From: Candidatus Bathyarchaeota archaeon A05DMB-4
Lineage (GTDB): Archaea > Thermoproteota > Bathyarchaeia > Bathyarchaeales > SOJC01
Reading direction: 5' to 3'
Assembly (NCBI GenBank): GCA_019685575.1
Contig: JABFQO010000001.1
Coordinates: 62,001 to 126,000 of the forward strand
DNA: 64,000 nt
The translations under genes were made by a program, and so were the position numbers. Of the stretch, positions 51,781 to 61,134 are shown in pieces. The number at the start of each line of letters is the position of its first letter. Position 1 is the first letter of the stretch. The notes under the pieces are model-generated. The model made no database searches. It had not been told where the DNA came from and saw nothing but the letters and a program-made list of their open reading frames with translations.

Positions 51781-53346
51781 ATGACTTTCCAAAAACAAAG
51801 TTTAATTATGATGACGAAAAACAATGTTGCGAACAAAATGAAACAACTCATCCACAACGGTATACTCATTCCAAAATACGAGCCAAAAGGCTTCCACATA
51901 AAAATCAAAGGCGAAACCGTAGCCCTCACGCCCGAGCAAGAGGAAATGGCGGTGGCTTGGGTTAAAAAACTGGAGACCGACTATGTTAAAGACCCTGTTT
52001 TCGTCAACAACTTCTTCGAAGACTTCCGCGCCGCCTTGGGTTTAAACGAGAAAATTCCGCCGGAACAGTTTGACTTTAAAGAAATAATCGACTATGTGCA
52101 AAAAGAGAAAGCGCTGAAAGCCAGCATGTCGAAGGAAGAAAAGAAGCGGTTAGCAGAGGAACGAAAGAAAATTCGCGAGGCAAACAAGGAAAAGTACGGT
52201 TACGCGATTATTGACGGCGAAAAGGTGGAAATCGGCGCTTACATGGCGGAACCTTCAAGTATCTTCATGGGTCGAGGACAGCATCCGCTTCGAGGAAAAT
52301 GGAAAAAGGGACCAAAAGAAAACGACATCACCCTCAACCTTTCACCCGACGCGCCTCGACCGCCGGGTAACTGGAAAGAAATTGTTTGGTATCCCGATTT
52401 CATGTGGATAGCCAGATGGGACGACAAACTTCGTGGCAAGGAGAAATACGTTTGGCTGGCAGACACGTGTTCTTTAAAACAACAAAGCGACATCCAAAAA
52501 TTTGACAAAGCGGCAGAGTTGAACAGCCGAATTGAAAACGTACGCAGACACATCGAGAAAAATCTGACATCTCCAGACGCCCAGAAACGAAAAATCGCCA
52601 CAGTCTGCTATTTAATCGACGCTTTGAAATTGCGTGTGGGCGACGAGAAAAACGAAGACGAAGCCGACACCGTGGGCGCCACCACACTCAGACCTGAACA
52701 CATCCGTTTTGAGCCAAACGGTTTGACAACGTTCGATTTTCTCGGCAAAGACGCCGTGCATTGGCAAAAACAGATCAAACTACCCGAAATCGTGATTAAA
52801 AACCTGAAAGAATTCATCGGAGAATCGAAATCAGTAATCTTCGACGGCGTCCGCTCAAACCACGTGAACGCCTTCTTAAACGAAGCCATGCCGGGTTTAA
52901 CCGCCAAAGTTTTCAGAACCTACCACGCCACAAACGTCGTCAGTGACTACTTAAAAGAAGCAAAAATTTCTCGCTCCGAACCAGATTTCGTGAAAAAATA
53001 CGTTGCCACAAAGGCGAACCTACAAGCCGCCATAGTCTGCAACCATAAACGAAAAATCCCCAAGACATGGGAACAATCGCTGACAAAAAAGAAGGAACGA
53101 CTAGAAAAACTTAAAACAGAAAAAGAAACCGAGTCGAGGAAGAAGGCGATACAAAAACTCGAGTTGAAGGTTAAGGAGACCGAGGAAACCAAGGAATACA
53201 ACTTAAGAACCTCGCTTAAGAGTTACATTGACCCGCGGGTTTACTACCGCTGGGGCAAAAAAGTCGACTTCGACTGGAAACTCTACTACCCCAAAACCCT
53301 ACAACGCAAATTCTCGTGGGTAGAGTCAGAAAAACCATGCAAATAA
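51781..53346 (+). CDS. Eukaryotic-type DNA topoisomerase IB
   Basis: 521 residues from ATG 51781; ATG 51808 or 51811 and an upstream TTG are alternatives. Motifs match eukaryotic topoisomerase I: HNGILIPKYEPKGFHI, FMGRGQHPLRGKWKKG, ITLNLSPDAPRPPG, ALKLRVGDEKNEDEADTVGATTLR (catalytic Arg), FRTYHATN, and the active-site Tyr482 in LKSYIDPRVYYRWGKK after a coiled-coil linker. It relaxes supercoils by a 3'-phosphotyrosyl link. Among archaea this type is known from Nitrososphaerota and relatives, which supports the TACK placement. Confidence 0.95.
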   Translation: MTFQKQSLIMMTKNNVANKMKQLIHNGILIPKYEPKGFHIKIKGETVALTPEQEEMAVAWVKKLETDYVKDPVFVNNFFEDFRAALGLNEKIPPEQFDFKEIIDYVQKEKALKASMSKEEKKRLAEERKKIREANKEKYGYAIIDGEKVEIGAYMAEPSSIFMGRGQHPLRGKWKKGPKENDITLNLSPDAPRPPGNWKEIVWYPDFMWIARWDDKLRGKEKYVWLADTCSLKQQSDIQKFDKAAELNSRIENVRRHIEKNLTSPDAQKRKIATVCYLIDALKLRVGDEKNEDEADTVGATTLRPEHIRFEPNGLTTFDFLGKDAVHWQKQIKLPEIVIKNLKEFIGESKSVIFDGVRSNHVNAFLNEAMPGLTAKVFRTYHATNVVSDYLKEAKISRSEPDFVKKYVATKANLQAAIVCNHKRKIPKTWEQSLTKKKERLEKLKTEKETESRKKAIQKLELKVKETEETKEYNLRTSLKSYIDPRVYYRWGKKVDFDWKLYYPKTLQRKFSWVESEKPCK

Positions 53347-54357
53347 CTATGGTTTTAGTTTTTCAAAACGCACTATGTAAACTAGTTCGTTATCGTTCCA
53401 TTCGCCATGTTTTTGGCGCCAATGTTTCTTGAATTTTTCTAGTGTAGAATAGCCTTCTGCCCTAGCGTCGTCTTCCGTAAAGTATTTCAGACGCTTGCGT
53501 TCGACCGTCGTGATGCGCAATTCCGCAAAGTCGGGCTTTTCTATCGTAGCGACGACAGTCACACCCTGCTTAATCTGTTGCGGCGGCGCCGTCCGTGTAG
53601 TGTTCTGCGTTTTAGCGCCTACCAATATCGGCTCCACTTGCGAAAAATCAAACGCGAGTTTGGGCGGTGCTTCGATAACCTCTTTTATCGCCTCTTCGAC
53701 GGTTTTCTCTGGTTCTTTCGCGATTTTTTTGACGATTTCGCGCGCCTTTTTACTAGGCAAGGGTTTTGCCGCGATTTCTTTGGCAACTTCAACCTGTTTC
53801 TCGGGGGTTTCGATTTGGCGGACGATGGTGGCGGCTGTGCTATAGTCGATTTTGCCCATTTCTCGAGCCACGCCTGCTTTTTCTTGTGGCGCGACGAGTT
53901 TTTGAAGTTCTTCGGGCGCTTCAGTTAGCTTTAGCCACGTGCTGAGGGTTTCTGGGCTTATGCCGATGCGTGTGCTGATGACTTGGCGTGAGGGGTATTT
54001 ATGTTGATATTTTGTGAGGAGTTGTTTTACGCAGTTGCCTTTTTCCACGGCTGTGAGCTCTTCGCGTTGAATGTTTTCGATGAGGTTCAACTCGATGACT
54101 TGCTCGTCTGTATACTCGCGTACTATGGCGGGCACGGTTTCGAGCCCAGCTTGCTGAGCCGCACGGTAACGACGCTCACCCACGACGACTTCGAACCCGT
54201 CGCCCGCTGGACGGAGAATTAAAGGTTCCAGCACGCCGATTTGTTTGATGCTTTCCGCGAGTTCGTTCAAACGTTCGATGTTAATGCCTAGACGTGGGTT
54301 TAGTCGGTTAGGGCGAATTTTTTTCAATTCGACTAGCCGCATTTGTTGTTCGGTCAT
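53347..54357 (-). CDS. ParB-like protein with a C-terminal ASCH-like domain
   Basis: ATG 54357 with GGAGCGG gives 336 residues. The N-terminal ParB/Srx-like nuclease-fold domain shows IRPNRLNPRLGINIERLNELAESIKQIGVLEPLILRP and the box VVVGERRYRAAQQAG, then LIENIQREELTAVEKG and an HTH (ISPETLSTWLKLTEAPEEL). After a Glu/Lys linker (195-250), residues about 255-336 resemble an ASCH (PUA-like) domain: LRITTVERKRLKYFTEDDARAEGYSTLEKFKKHW and VYIVRFEKL. No ParA or parS site is adjacent. It converges on the topoisomerase IB gene with a 1-base gap. Confidence 0.88.
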   Translation of the reverse strand: MTEQQMRLVELKKIRPNRLNPRLGINIERLNELAESIKQIGVLEPLILRPAGDGFEVVVGERRYRAAQQAGLETVPAIVREYTDEQVIELNLIENIQREELTAVEKGNCVKQLLTKYQHKYPSRQVISTRIGISPETLSTWLKLTEAPEELQKLVAPQEKAGVAREMGKIDYSTAATIVRQIETPEKQVEVAKEIAAKPLPSKKAREIVKKIAKEPEKTVEEAIKEVIEAPPKLAFDFSQVEPILVGAKTQNTTRTAPPQQIKQGVTVVATIEKPDFAELRITTVERKRLKYFTEDDARAEGYSTLEKFKKHWRQKHGEWNDNELVYIVRFEKLKP

Positions 54358-54487
54358 GCGCAACCGCTCCTTTTTTGTGACAAACATCTTTCTTTTTCTC
54401 GAGTGTGTCTTATATCTGTGCTTCTGTCAAGGCATAAACTCTATAATCGCAACTCAACCTAAAACACACTAAGCGGACGTCAATCAC

Positions 54488-55261
54488 ATGGCAACAATAC
54501 CAGAAATCATAATCCTCGGCATAATCCAAGGCATAACCGAATGGCTACCAGTCTCCAGTTCGGGTCACCTCGTCCTTGTACAAGAGTTCTTTCAAATCAA
54601 GCAGCCTCTAGTTTTTGACGTTATGCTACATTTTGGAACCTTAATTGTTATTCTGGTGGTTTTCAGAAGAGACATTGAAAGAATTCTCAAGGCGTTGACG
54701 AGGCGGGATTTTGCCAGCGAAGACGGAAAACTCGCAGGTTACGTAATCATAGGAACCATACCCGCCGTCATAATCGGCTATCTTTTCCACGATTTTTTCC
54801 AATCGTTGTTCCAAAACGCGTTAGCCGTAAGCGTCGCCTTGCTTTTCACTGGTTGCTTGCTTTTCGTCTCAGAGCGTCGACTGGGCAACAGACCGCTTGG
54901 TTTTGTTGACTCGGTGCTCATAGGAGTGGCGCAAGCGGTTTCTATCATCCCCGGTATTTCACGAAGCGGTGCCACAATAAGCGCTGGGTTACTGCGGGGA
55001 GTGGAAAAAGAAAGAGTGTTTAGGTTTTCGTTTCTTCTTTCAGTGCCAGTCATATTGGGCGCGACGGCGTTCGAGGCGAAGAATATCGCAGTGCAAGAAG
55101 CGGATTTTGCTGCAATGTTTCTGGGCATGATTGTTTCTATAGTGGTTGGCTATTTTGCGTTGAAGGCTTTGATGAAGATTGTTTTGCAACGGCGGTTTCA
55201 TTATTTTGCCTATTACTGTTGGGTTTTAGGATTAGGTGTTATCGTTCTTCTGCTGCTTTAA
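54488..55261 (+). CDS. uppP: Undecaprenyl/polyprenyl-diphosphatase UppP
   Basis: 257 residues, a typical eight-helix membrane enzyme with LGIIQGITEWLPVSSSGHLVLVQ, GISRSGATISAGLLRGVEKE and a hydrophobic C terminus. In archaea it probably dephosphorylates dolichyl or other polyprenyl diphosphates to recycle lipid carriers for N-glycosylation, since there is no murein. The many sequons in the surface proteins here are consistent with that. Confidence 0.95.
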   Translation: MATIPEIIILGIIQGITEWLPVSSSGHLVLVQEFFQIKQPLVFDVMLHFGTLIVILVVFRRDIERILKALTRRDFASEDGKLAGYVIIGTIPAVIIGYLFHDFFQSLFQNALAVSVALLFTGCLLFVSERRLGNRPLGFVDSVLIGVAQAVSIIPGISRSGATISAGLLRGVEKERVFRFSFLLSVPVILGATAFEAKNIAVQEADFAAMFLGMIVSIVVGYFALKALMKIVLQRRFHYFAYYCWVLGLGVIVLLLL

Positions 55262-55288
55262 GAAAAATGTACGTCGCCATCGTTTAGG

Positions 55289-56056
55289 CTATTGTTGGCT
55301 GATGGTGGCGTTGGCTTGTACAAGGATGTTCCGTGTGTCGAAAACTCTTGCAGAGACATCTACAGAATCTGCGACGGTTATCAAGGTGAAAGTTGCCCGG
55401 TAAGTGCCGTTTCCATAATCAGTAAGCACGTAATCGCTGGCGGCGTCTGGCTTGACCCATAAAACCAGTTCTCGGTAGCAGATGGTTACGTTCTTTGCGA
55501 GTGCTGGTTGTTCCTCGTTGAAAAGACGGAATATCACCGTGGCTTGCTTGGTGAGAGGCGTAAGTTGCGTTAGGAATCCTTCCATGTAGAGCCGCGTGGA
55601 AACATTAACGTAAAAGGGATACTGCACTCTCACTTCTTTCCCGGTTATGTTGAGTTGAAGGTTTGTGTACGCTTCGGAGATGCCGCTTCCCTCGGCGCTC
55701 CAGCTTACATAAAGCCCGTCGGAATAAGGCGCAGCCTCCAAAAGCGTAAAATCCAAAGCGAACGTTCCGAGCGAGTACAACTGTTCAACCGCGGCTTTCC
55801 ACCTGTTCAAGTTGGCCACGAGCGTTTGGTTTTGCCCGCTGTTTGTTATGTTGGCGAGCGCACCGATCACGACGTGCCTTGACCCTGACTTTATCAAACC
55901 AACGTAATCGTTCAACATGTACGCGTCTGCGTCGCTGATGTTTCCGCTGAGTTCGTAGATGTACATCGTAGTCGAGCTCATGATGAGGGCGATAACAAGC
56001 GCGCTTATGGCAATGATTTGACCCGAACGCCCGCGTTTGTTGTGTCTAGGCATCAT
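55289..56056 (-). CDS. Pilin-like protein of the Tad-like cluster (gene 7)
   Basis: 255 residues; ATG overlaps the stop of the preceding gene (ATGA) and has GGTGGTGA upstream. A short basic stretch (PRHNKRGRSGQ) precedes one hydrophobic helix (IIAISALVIALIMSSTTMYIY), as in type IV pilin-like proteins, followed by a beta-rich extracellular part with several sequons (for example NVTICYRELVLWVKP). Probably a pseudopilin or minor pilin; last gene of the seven-gene operon. Confidence 0.7.
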   Translation of the reverse strand: MMPRHNKRGRSGQIIAISALVIALIMSSTTMYIYELSGNISDADAYMLNDYVGLIKSGSRHVVIGALANITNSGQNQTLVANLNRWKAAVEQLYSLGTFALDFTLLEAAPYSDGLYVSWSAEGSGISEAYTNLQLNITGKEVRVQYPFYVNVSTRLYMEGFLTQLTPLTKQATVIFRLFNEEQPALAKNVTICYRELVLWVKPDAASDYVLTDYGNGTYRATFTLITVADSVDVSARVFDTRNILVQANATISQQ

Positions 56057-56472
56057 TTCACCACCGACAACTGCAACCGCAACATGTAAGAACGGTACCG
56101 AAGACCTTGACTGGCACAGAGGTATTCGACCACAACAACATTGCCCGCCAAGTTGCCGTTAGAAATTGGCGCGTTGTTAATTTGCTGCATGTCTTCGTCG
56201 TAGACGGTTAAATTGTAAGCAACGCCGACGGGAAGCGAAAGTTGAAGCATGTTAGACAGGGCCGTCCAGTTGTTCTGGTCAATCATACGCGCAAGCATGC
56301 CGCCATTGTCGAGTTGAAGTAACGCTTGCATGCCTTGGGCCGTCAAAGTTTTTTGGTCGCCGTTATAGGGATGTGGTGAAAAAGCAGAACAAATAGCCAA
56401 TGCAGAGAAAATTATTAGCGCGGATAAAAATGCCTCTGTAACCCGTATCTGTCCCCGATTGTTCTTCGGCAT
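56053..56472 (-). CDS. Pilin-like protein of the Tad-like cluster (gene 6)
   Basis: 139 residues. MPKNNRGQIRVTEAFLSALIIFSAL is a basic leader and a hydrophobic N-terminal helix typical of archaeal pilin-like proteins; the G-Q site before the helix may be the peptidase cut. The remainder is a small soluble domain (MQALLQLDNGGMLARMIDQNNW). Overlaps gene 7 by four bases; two bases after gene 5. Confidence 0.7.
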   Translation of the reverse strand: MPKNNRGQIRVTEAFLSALIIFSALAICSAFSPHPYNGDQKTLTAQGMQALLQLDNGGMLARMIDQNNWTALSNMLQLSLPVGVAYNLTVYDEDMQQINNAPISNGNLAGNVVVVEYLCASQGLRYRSYMLRLQLSVVK

Positions 56473-56474
56473 GG

Positions 56475-57545
56475 CTAACCCACTTCCCGGCAGGTTATTT
56501 GCAACTTGTATAACGCCTCACCTATTGCGACGAGATAAGTGAACGAAGCGACGTTTGAGCCCGCAAAGTTTGACGCGTCAAAGTTCACTCCTATCCTTAA
56601 TGGAATTTGCGGATACACTACCCATTCGGCAAACGGTTCGGTGCCGTTTAAGCCCGTTAGCACGAGTATTGTGGGGCTTTTGTCAAGAAAACGTGGAACC
56701 GTGTATTGGGCTGATTGGGTTGTGTTGGTCAGTTGGGTTAAATTGCTCCAGTAACCGTAAGAGAAGGCGTACTTGCCCAGAATCTGCAGGTTTGGATAGT
56801 TGAAAGTGGCATTTAGCCTATAGCCCAATGGACTGAGTTTGATGAACGTGCTGTTTGGCTTGGGCGACGACGAATTGTGGCTAAAAGAATAAGTGCCGAA
56901 ACTAACCATGCTCGGGTTGACTTGTGCCTTTGCGAGAACGATTAGTAGGGCGTTACCGTTTAGAGTGTTTGGAAGGGTAAACGTTACGTTTGCTTCTCCG
57001 TTTGAATTCGTGAAAGAAGACAAGCCGTCCACGTAATTCTCCACGACAACATAGCATGTTAAGTTCGAAACAACTCTTAGCCCAGAGTTTTGCGTGATTA
57101 TTTCAAAGAAGTAACTTGTAGAATTTCCGTTGTTTATGCTAGCGGCTAGGGTGATGGAAGTGTTAAAGATCGGGTCTACTTGAATTCTAAGGGCGATGTT
57201 GCTTATCCTCAAAGCATCCAGCAGTTGCGCGTAGTTAATAGCATAAATGTTTTGGCTGTTTAATCTTGTGACCTTGTCCACGTCCAACCCGTAGGGCTGA
57301 AGAACAGAGATTGATGCTAACCCGAAATCCGTTAACGAAACGCTTTTGTTGCTGCCCCAGTCAGAGGGCACGCCTGGGTTAAGAAGGACGTACTGCGCGA
57401 GTTGTTGAAACCTTTCAACATCGTTTTTGTGGGCTAACCCGTCTAAAAAGGGATACAAAATTTTTGGCATGCCAGCCATGACGGCCACTACGAGAATTAC
57501 GAGGAGCGAGCACGCGAAAAACGTGTCAATGGTCGTGGTCGGCAC
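56475..57545 (-). CDS. Pilus-cluster exported protein with beta-rich ectodomain (gene 5)
   Basis: Start at GTG 57545, five bases after GGGAGGTG; the TTG at 57560 lies before that SD. 356 residues. One N-terminal transmembrane helix (TFFACSLLVILVVAVMAGM) is followed by a large beta-rich ectodomain with a carboxypeptidase-regulatory-like or Ig-like part (VDGLSSFTNSNGEANVTFTL) and several sequons. Likely a minor pilin or assembly platform protein; not recognised by family. Confidence 0.75.
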   Translation of the reverse strand: MPTTTIDTFFACSLLVILVVAVMAGMPKILYPFLDGLAHKNDVERFQQLAQYVLLNPGVPSDWGSNKSVSLTDFGLASISVLQPYGLDVDKVTRLNSQNIYAINYAQLLDALRISNIALRIQVDPIFNTSITLAASINNGNSTSYFFEIITQNSGLRVVSNLTCYVVVENYVDGLSSFTNSNGEANVTFTLPNTLNGNALLIVLAKAQVNPSMVSFGTYSFSHNSSSPKPNSTFIKLSPLGYRLNATFNYPNLQILGKYAFSYGYWSNLTQLTNTTQSAQYTVPRFLDKSPTILVLTGLNGTEPFAEWVVYPQIPLRIGVNFDASNFAGSNVASFTYLVAIGEALYKLQITCREVG

Positions 57546-57561
57546 AGGGGCACCTCCCAAA

Positions 57562-59082
57562 TTATGTCGGGGCGATCGCCTGCATGCCCATCAAGAAGCT
57601 TTGAGACAGCAAAAGTGACACATAAGCAGTCACCGCCAATATGGCGGAGTACTTGAAACCAGCCGCGAACGCACCCTCACTGATTTTGCCGATGAAGAAC
57701 CCAGACAGCCAGCATTGGAGAATTATGCCCACAGAAAGAATTATCATCTGCTCCTGCGCACCCGCCAAGCCTGATTGCCCCGTCATGCCGGGTAACGAGA
57801 CGGTTCCGAGGATGTATATGGTCATGGCGACGATCGTGGTTGTAAGGGCGATAAGGATACTCCAAATGAACGCCAAGACAACATAAGGCTTAAGCGTGGC
57901 TCGTTTGTTGGATTCTATATCCTTGGCTTTTTCGCTGTACTCTGATAGGATTTCCAATGCCGTCGCCGAACCGCCGCCGATTTCTATGGTTTCAACCAAG
58001 ATGAAAAAGTGAACAAGAACAGGCCAGCTTCGGATTTTTTTCTTGACGTTTTCGAAGATTTTCTTAAGCGAGACACCCCATTCAATTTGGCTTCTCACCA
58101 AGCCCAGAATTTCTGAGAAGTTTCCGTAGGCGCCTCGTTTGCTGGCGTGAATTATGCTTTTTTCGGGAGACAAGCCGATTTTTCTGGCTTCGCTCACGTC
58201 TCTAAGGAAGCTGGGCATGGATTCCTCGGCTGTAAAGTTGACCTTTGCGATTTTGCGGTAACTGAGCCACGGCGGCACGGAGATTATGAGGAAGCAAATT
58301 GTCGCTACGCCGGTCATGCCTATGGGCGAAACTACCGACTGCAACGAAGGCATCAGCAAGAAAACACTCATCACTCCTATTGCTATAAAGGAAGTGAACA
58401 AAGCCCTACGGTAACACTCCCTTAAGGAGAGTATGTTCCCCTTTCTCGCAGTGTGAGCAATAAAGATGAATAAAACCGAAAGCATAGGCATGGCTAAGAA
58501 AACGAAAAGGTAGAGGAGAAAGTTAGAAGTGCCGGTCACGCCGCCAGCGGTTAACTCGAAAAAACTACTCGACGATACAACAACATACAAGATGTACGCG
58601 CACAAGGTTACGATGAGCATGACTGCGTAGGCCTCGATGAGTGTTCCCAGTTTTTCAATTGCGCGGTTCGACGCTGCGCTTTGGGTTTCGAACATAGACC
58701 GCATTTTGCTCTTCAGAAAACTGACTACGTTGATGCCGCTTTTCACTGAAGACACGTAGCCCGCCAAAAAGTCACGGTACATTCTCGATTTTGTGTTTTC
58801 TGCGCGTTTATACATAACAGTCAATGGGTCGTACCCCAAAACTTCCACTTGGCGAACCACTTCCTCTGCTTCTTTTTGGAATGTGGGAAGCAGATTGATT
58901 GAACGCATTTTCTTCCAGCCGTCGTAGAGCGTCACTCCGCTCGCTGCCATCAACGTGAAAAGCATCACGGCAAACGGAAGCTCGCGTTCTATTTCGCCCG
59001 TGTCTTGTCCTTTCTTAAGCGAGCCGAGGAAACGCCCGAACACCTTGCCGAGCAAAAAAGAGAAAGACAAGGTTTTCGCCAT
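57562..59082 (-). CDS. Pilus assembly platform protein TadC/GspF-like (gene 4)
   Basis: ATG 59082 shares its A with the stop of the ATPase gene (TGATG). About 506 residues with two GspF/FlaJ-type cytoplasmic domains: LPFAVMLFTLMAASGVTLYDGWKKM in the first, and SMPSFLRDVSEARKIGLSPEKSIIHASKRGAYG in the second, plus membrane helices between and at the C terminus. The double-domain form is typical of archaeal pili and archaella. It is the inner-membrane partner of the ATPase. Confidence 0.9.
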   Translation of the reverse strand: MAKTLSFSFLLGKVFGRFLGSLKKGQDTGEIERELPFAVMLFTLMAASGVTLYDGWKKMRSINLLPTFQKEAEEVVRQVEVLGYDPLTVMYKRAENTKSRMYRDFLAGYVSSVKSGINVVSFLKSKMRSMFETQSAASNRAIEKLGTLIEAYAVMLIVTLCAYILYVVVSSSSFFELTAGGVTGTSNFLLYLFVFLAMPMLSVLFIFIAHTARKGNILSLRECYRRALFTSFIAIGVMSVFLLMPSLQSVVSPIGMTGVATICFLIISVPPWLSYRKIAKVNFTAEESMPSFLRDVSEARKIGLSPEKSIIHASKRGAYGNFSEILGLVRSQIEWGVSLKKIFENVKKKIRSWPVLVHFFILVETIEIGGGSATALEILSEYSEKAKDIESNKRATLKPYVVLAFIWSILIALTTTIVAMTIYILGTVSLPGMTGQSGLAGAQEQMIILSVGIILQCWLSGFFIGKISEGAFAAGFKYSAILAVTAYVSLLLSQSFLMGMQAIAPT

Positions 59083-60674
59083 CACCAACCGAATTTTTTC
59101 GCCAAGTCTTCAAACGTGACTTGTGGGTTGTGGTAGTACTTGTTGAGCACGTTGTGTACGTCGCGGTAGTTTCGAATGTTGTGCTCCACCATTTCAAGCA
59201 GAACCCTTTCTCGATGCTCGAGCTCAGTAAGCAGTTTTTCCATGGGGATGTCGAGGTTTTTGGCGATTTTTTGAAGCAAATAGCTCTTCGCCACGTTTTC
59301 TTGGAATATGTCGGAAGACGGGTTCCAACTGAAAACCTCGTTTATCGAGTCCGCGCTCTTGAGTTCCTTGATGCTGATGAACTTTCGGCTGGATAATCGT
59401 TTGCCTGTTTCGAGGAAAATGGGTGTTCTCACGTGCTTGACGACGATGACACAGTTCATAAGTGAAAGGATTGACGGCGGAATGTTCATCGGCGGCTGTG
59501 TGAGCCTTTTAATCGCCGTTTCAGCATCATCAGCGTGCATGGTGCAGAGTCCACCGTGTCCGGTTGCGAGTGCTTGAAAGAGGACGTAGGCTTCTTCTCC
59601 CCTCACTTCGCCCACTATAACGAGGTCTGGGCGGTGTCTGACGCTGGACTTGATAAGGTCATAAAGCGTAATCTCGCCCTCGTTTTCCGTGCCGAACCCG
59701 GAGCGGGCGATGGTAGAGGTCCAGTTCTCGTGGGGCAGGTTTATCTCTGCAACTTCTTCGACGGAGATGATTTTGTAGTTTGGTCTTATGAGGCAGGCGA
59801 TGGCGTTGAGGGCGGTTGTTTTGCCCGCTCCCGTGGCGCCGAGAATCATGACGGACATCTTATTTTCCATGAGAAGCCACAAATATGCACCTATGGTTTC
59901 GTTGATAGTCTCGTTTTCGATCAAGTCGATTATCGTGAACGGGTCCTTGCGGAACTTGCGTATCGTGAAGCTCGTGCCCGAAGGCGTGGTTTCTCTGCCG
60001 TACGAAACTGCCAAGCGGTGTTTTCCCGGAAGCGTGACGTCGACGATGGGGAAGGCGAGGCTTACGTGTTTTCCCGCCTTGTGCACCACGCGCATGATGA
60101 AATCGTCAAGTTCCTCTTCTTCCTTGAAGATAATGTTGGTTTTGATGTTCTCGTATTTTCTGTGCCAGAGGAATATGGGTTTGTTGACTCCGCTGCAGCT
60201 TATGTCTTCCACGTATTCGTCAAACATCACGGGATCAATCTTGCCGTAGCCGACTATGCCTCGTTCGAGGTAGTAAACAATCTTTCTTATGCCAATAGGC
60301 GTAATCGCTTCGAGGGCTTTTTTGTGGTTCTCTATGATTTCGGGCATTTGTCTGTGGAACGATTCCGCTAATGTTTCGTCGCTTTCGGGGGCCTTTAACT
60401 CGTATTCTAGAATGTTATGCATTCGTTCGAACGCTTCTCTCTCTTCCTTATTCAGGGGTAATTCATCAACTATGTAAAGATGGTCTAATGTTTCCTCGTG
60501 TTGGACGATTGTGGCGTAAGAGAACGGTGGTTTCAGCGGGTAGGTTTCGACTTCAAAATATCCTTCGGGTGGGCTCCATTTTTTGAGGTCAAGAAATCCC
60601 ACTAACTCTTCTTCGGATAATTTTTGAAGTTCAGCCTCGCTTTTTTTCTTGTCATCCTTTTTCAGTCCTTTCAA
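59082..60674 (-). CDS. Pilus assembly ATPase TadA/GspE-like (gene 3)
   Basis: 530 residues from TTG 60674, overlapping the stop of gene 2. N-terminal domain (1-130) unlike bacterial TadA. Core: Walker A GATGAGKTT (279-287), catalytic-Glu region (ISVEEVAEINL), Walker B LVIVGEVRGEE (351-361) and the His box GLCTMHADD (375-383). It is a secretion ATPase of the archaeal type IV pilus class powering assembly through the TadC-like protein that follows. Confidence 0.95.
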   Translation of the reverse strand: MKGLKKDDKKKSEAELQKLSEEELVGFLDLKKWSPPEGYFEVETYPLKPPFSYATIVQHEETLDHLYIVDELPLNKEEREAFERMHNILEYELKAPESDETLAESFHRQMPEIIENHKKALEAITPIGIRKIVYYLERGIVGYGKIDPVMFDEYVEDISCSGVNKPIFLWHRKYENIKTNIIFKEEEELDDFIMRVVHKAGKHVSLAFPIVDVTLPGKHRLAVSYGRETTPSGTSFTIRKFRKDPFTIIDLIENETINETIGAYLWLLMENKMSVMILGATGAGKTTALNAIACLIRPNYKIISVEEVAEINLPHENWTSTIARSGFGTENEGEITLYDLIKSSVRHRPDLVIVGEVRGEEAYVLFQALATGHGGLCTMHADDAETAIKRLTQPPMNIPPSILSLMNCVIVVKHVRTPIFLETGKRLSSRKFISIKELKSADSINEVFSWNPSSDIFQENVAKSYLLQKIAKNLDIPMEKLLTELEHRERVLLEMVEHNIRNYRDVHNVLNKYYHNPQVTFEDLAKKFGW

Positions 60675-61132
60675 TTCCCGTCCTCCCTTGCGCTGGTTAA
60701 GTAAATTTGGATGGCCGAGCCGTTCATGTGACTCTTTAAAACTGCTGGTCCAAAACCGCTCATGTACTGTCCCGAAGCATAGGGTTTTCCGGCGAGGTAG
60801 ACCCGATGGTTAGCAATCGTGTTTTCCATGATTTCGCCTAAGCCGCCCTCTATCCATGATTGAACAGTGTCGTTGCGGAGGCGAAGCCAATAAGGTTTGT
60901 CGCCAATTTTGGAAGGCAGGTTCAAATAAACCTGCGTGCTCGTATTCACTGTTGTCAGAGACTGGAGTTCCATGGCTTTGGCGGCCACACAACTTAGCAG
61001 GTTGTCCAATTGTTCTGTTTCAGGTATGAAACGCAAAGTCGCGGCGTAGGAGTTGAACGAAAAAATTAGGAGCGTGCCCACCGCGGTCATCGCGGCGAAC
61101 ATGTAAACGTAGCTGGGTATTATTGATGGCAA
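60671..61132 (-). CDS. Pilin-like membrane protein (gene 2)
   Basis: TTG 61132 with GGAGGT six bases upstream; 153 residues. A single N-terminal hydrophobic helix (YVYMFAAMTAVGTLLIFSFN) leads to a soluble domain with TQVYLNLPSKIGDKPYWLRLRND and no strong family match. Overlaps the ATPase start by four bases. Likely an anchor or minor pilin. Confidence 0.7.
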   Translation of the reverse strand: MPSIIPSYVYMFAAMTAVGTLLIFSFNSYAATLRFIPETEQLDNLLSCVAAKAMELQSLTTVNTSTQVYLNLPSKIGDKPYWLRLRNDTVQSWIEGGLGEIMENTIANHRVYLAGKPYASGQYMSGFGPAVLKSHMNGSAIQIYLTSAREDGN

Positions 61133-61134
61133 GT

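Noticed and set aside
51781-53346. Tyrosine recombinase or phage integrase
   Set aside because: The motifs are those of eukaryotic topoisomerase IB; no attachment sites or phage genes are near.
59535-60371. Long antisense ORF (278 aa) on the plus strand
   Set aside because: It lies entirely within the clear ATPase gene on the other strand and its sequence has no protein-like pattern.
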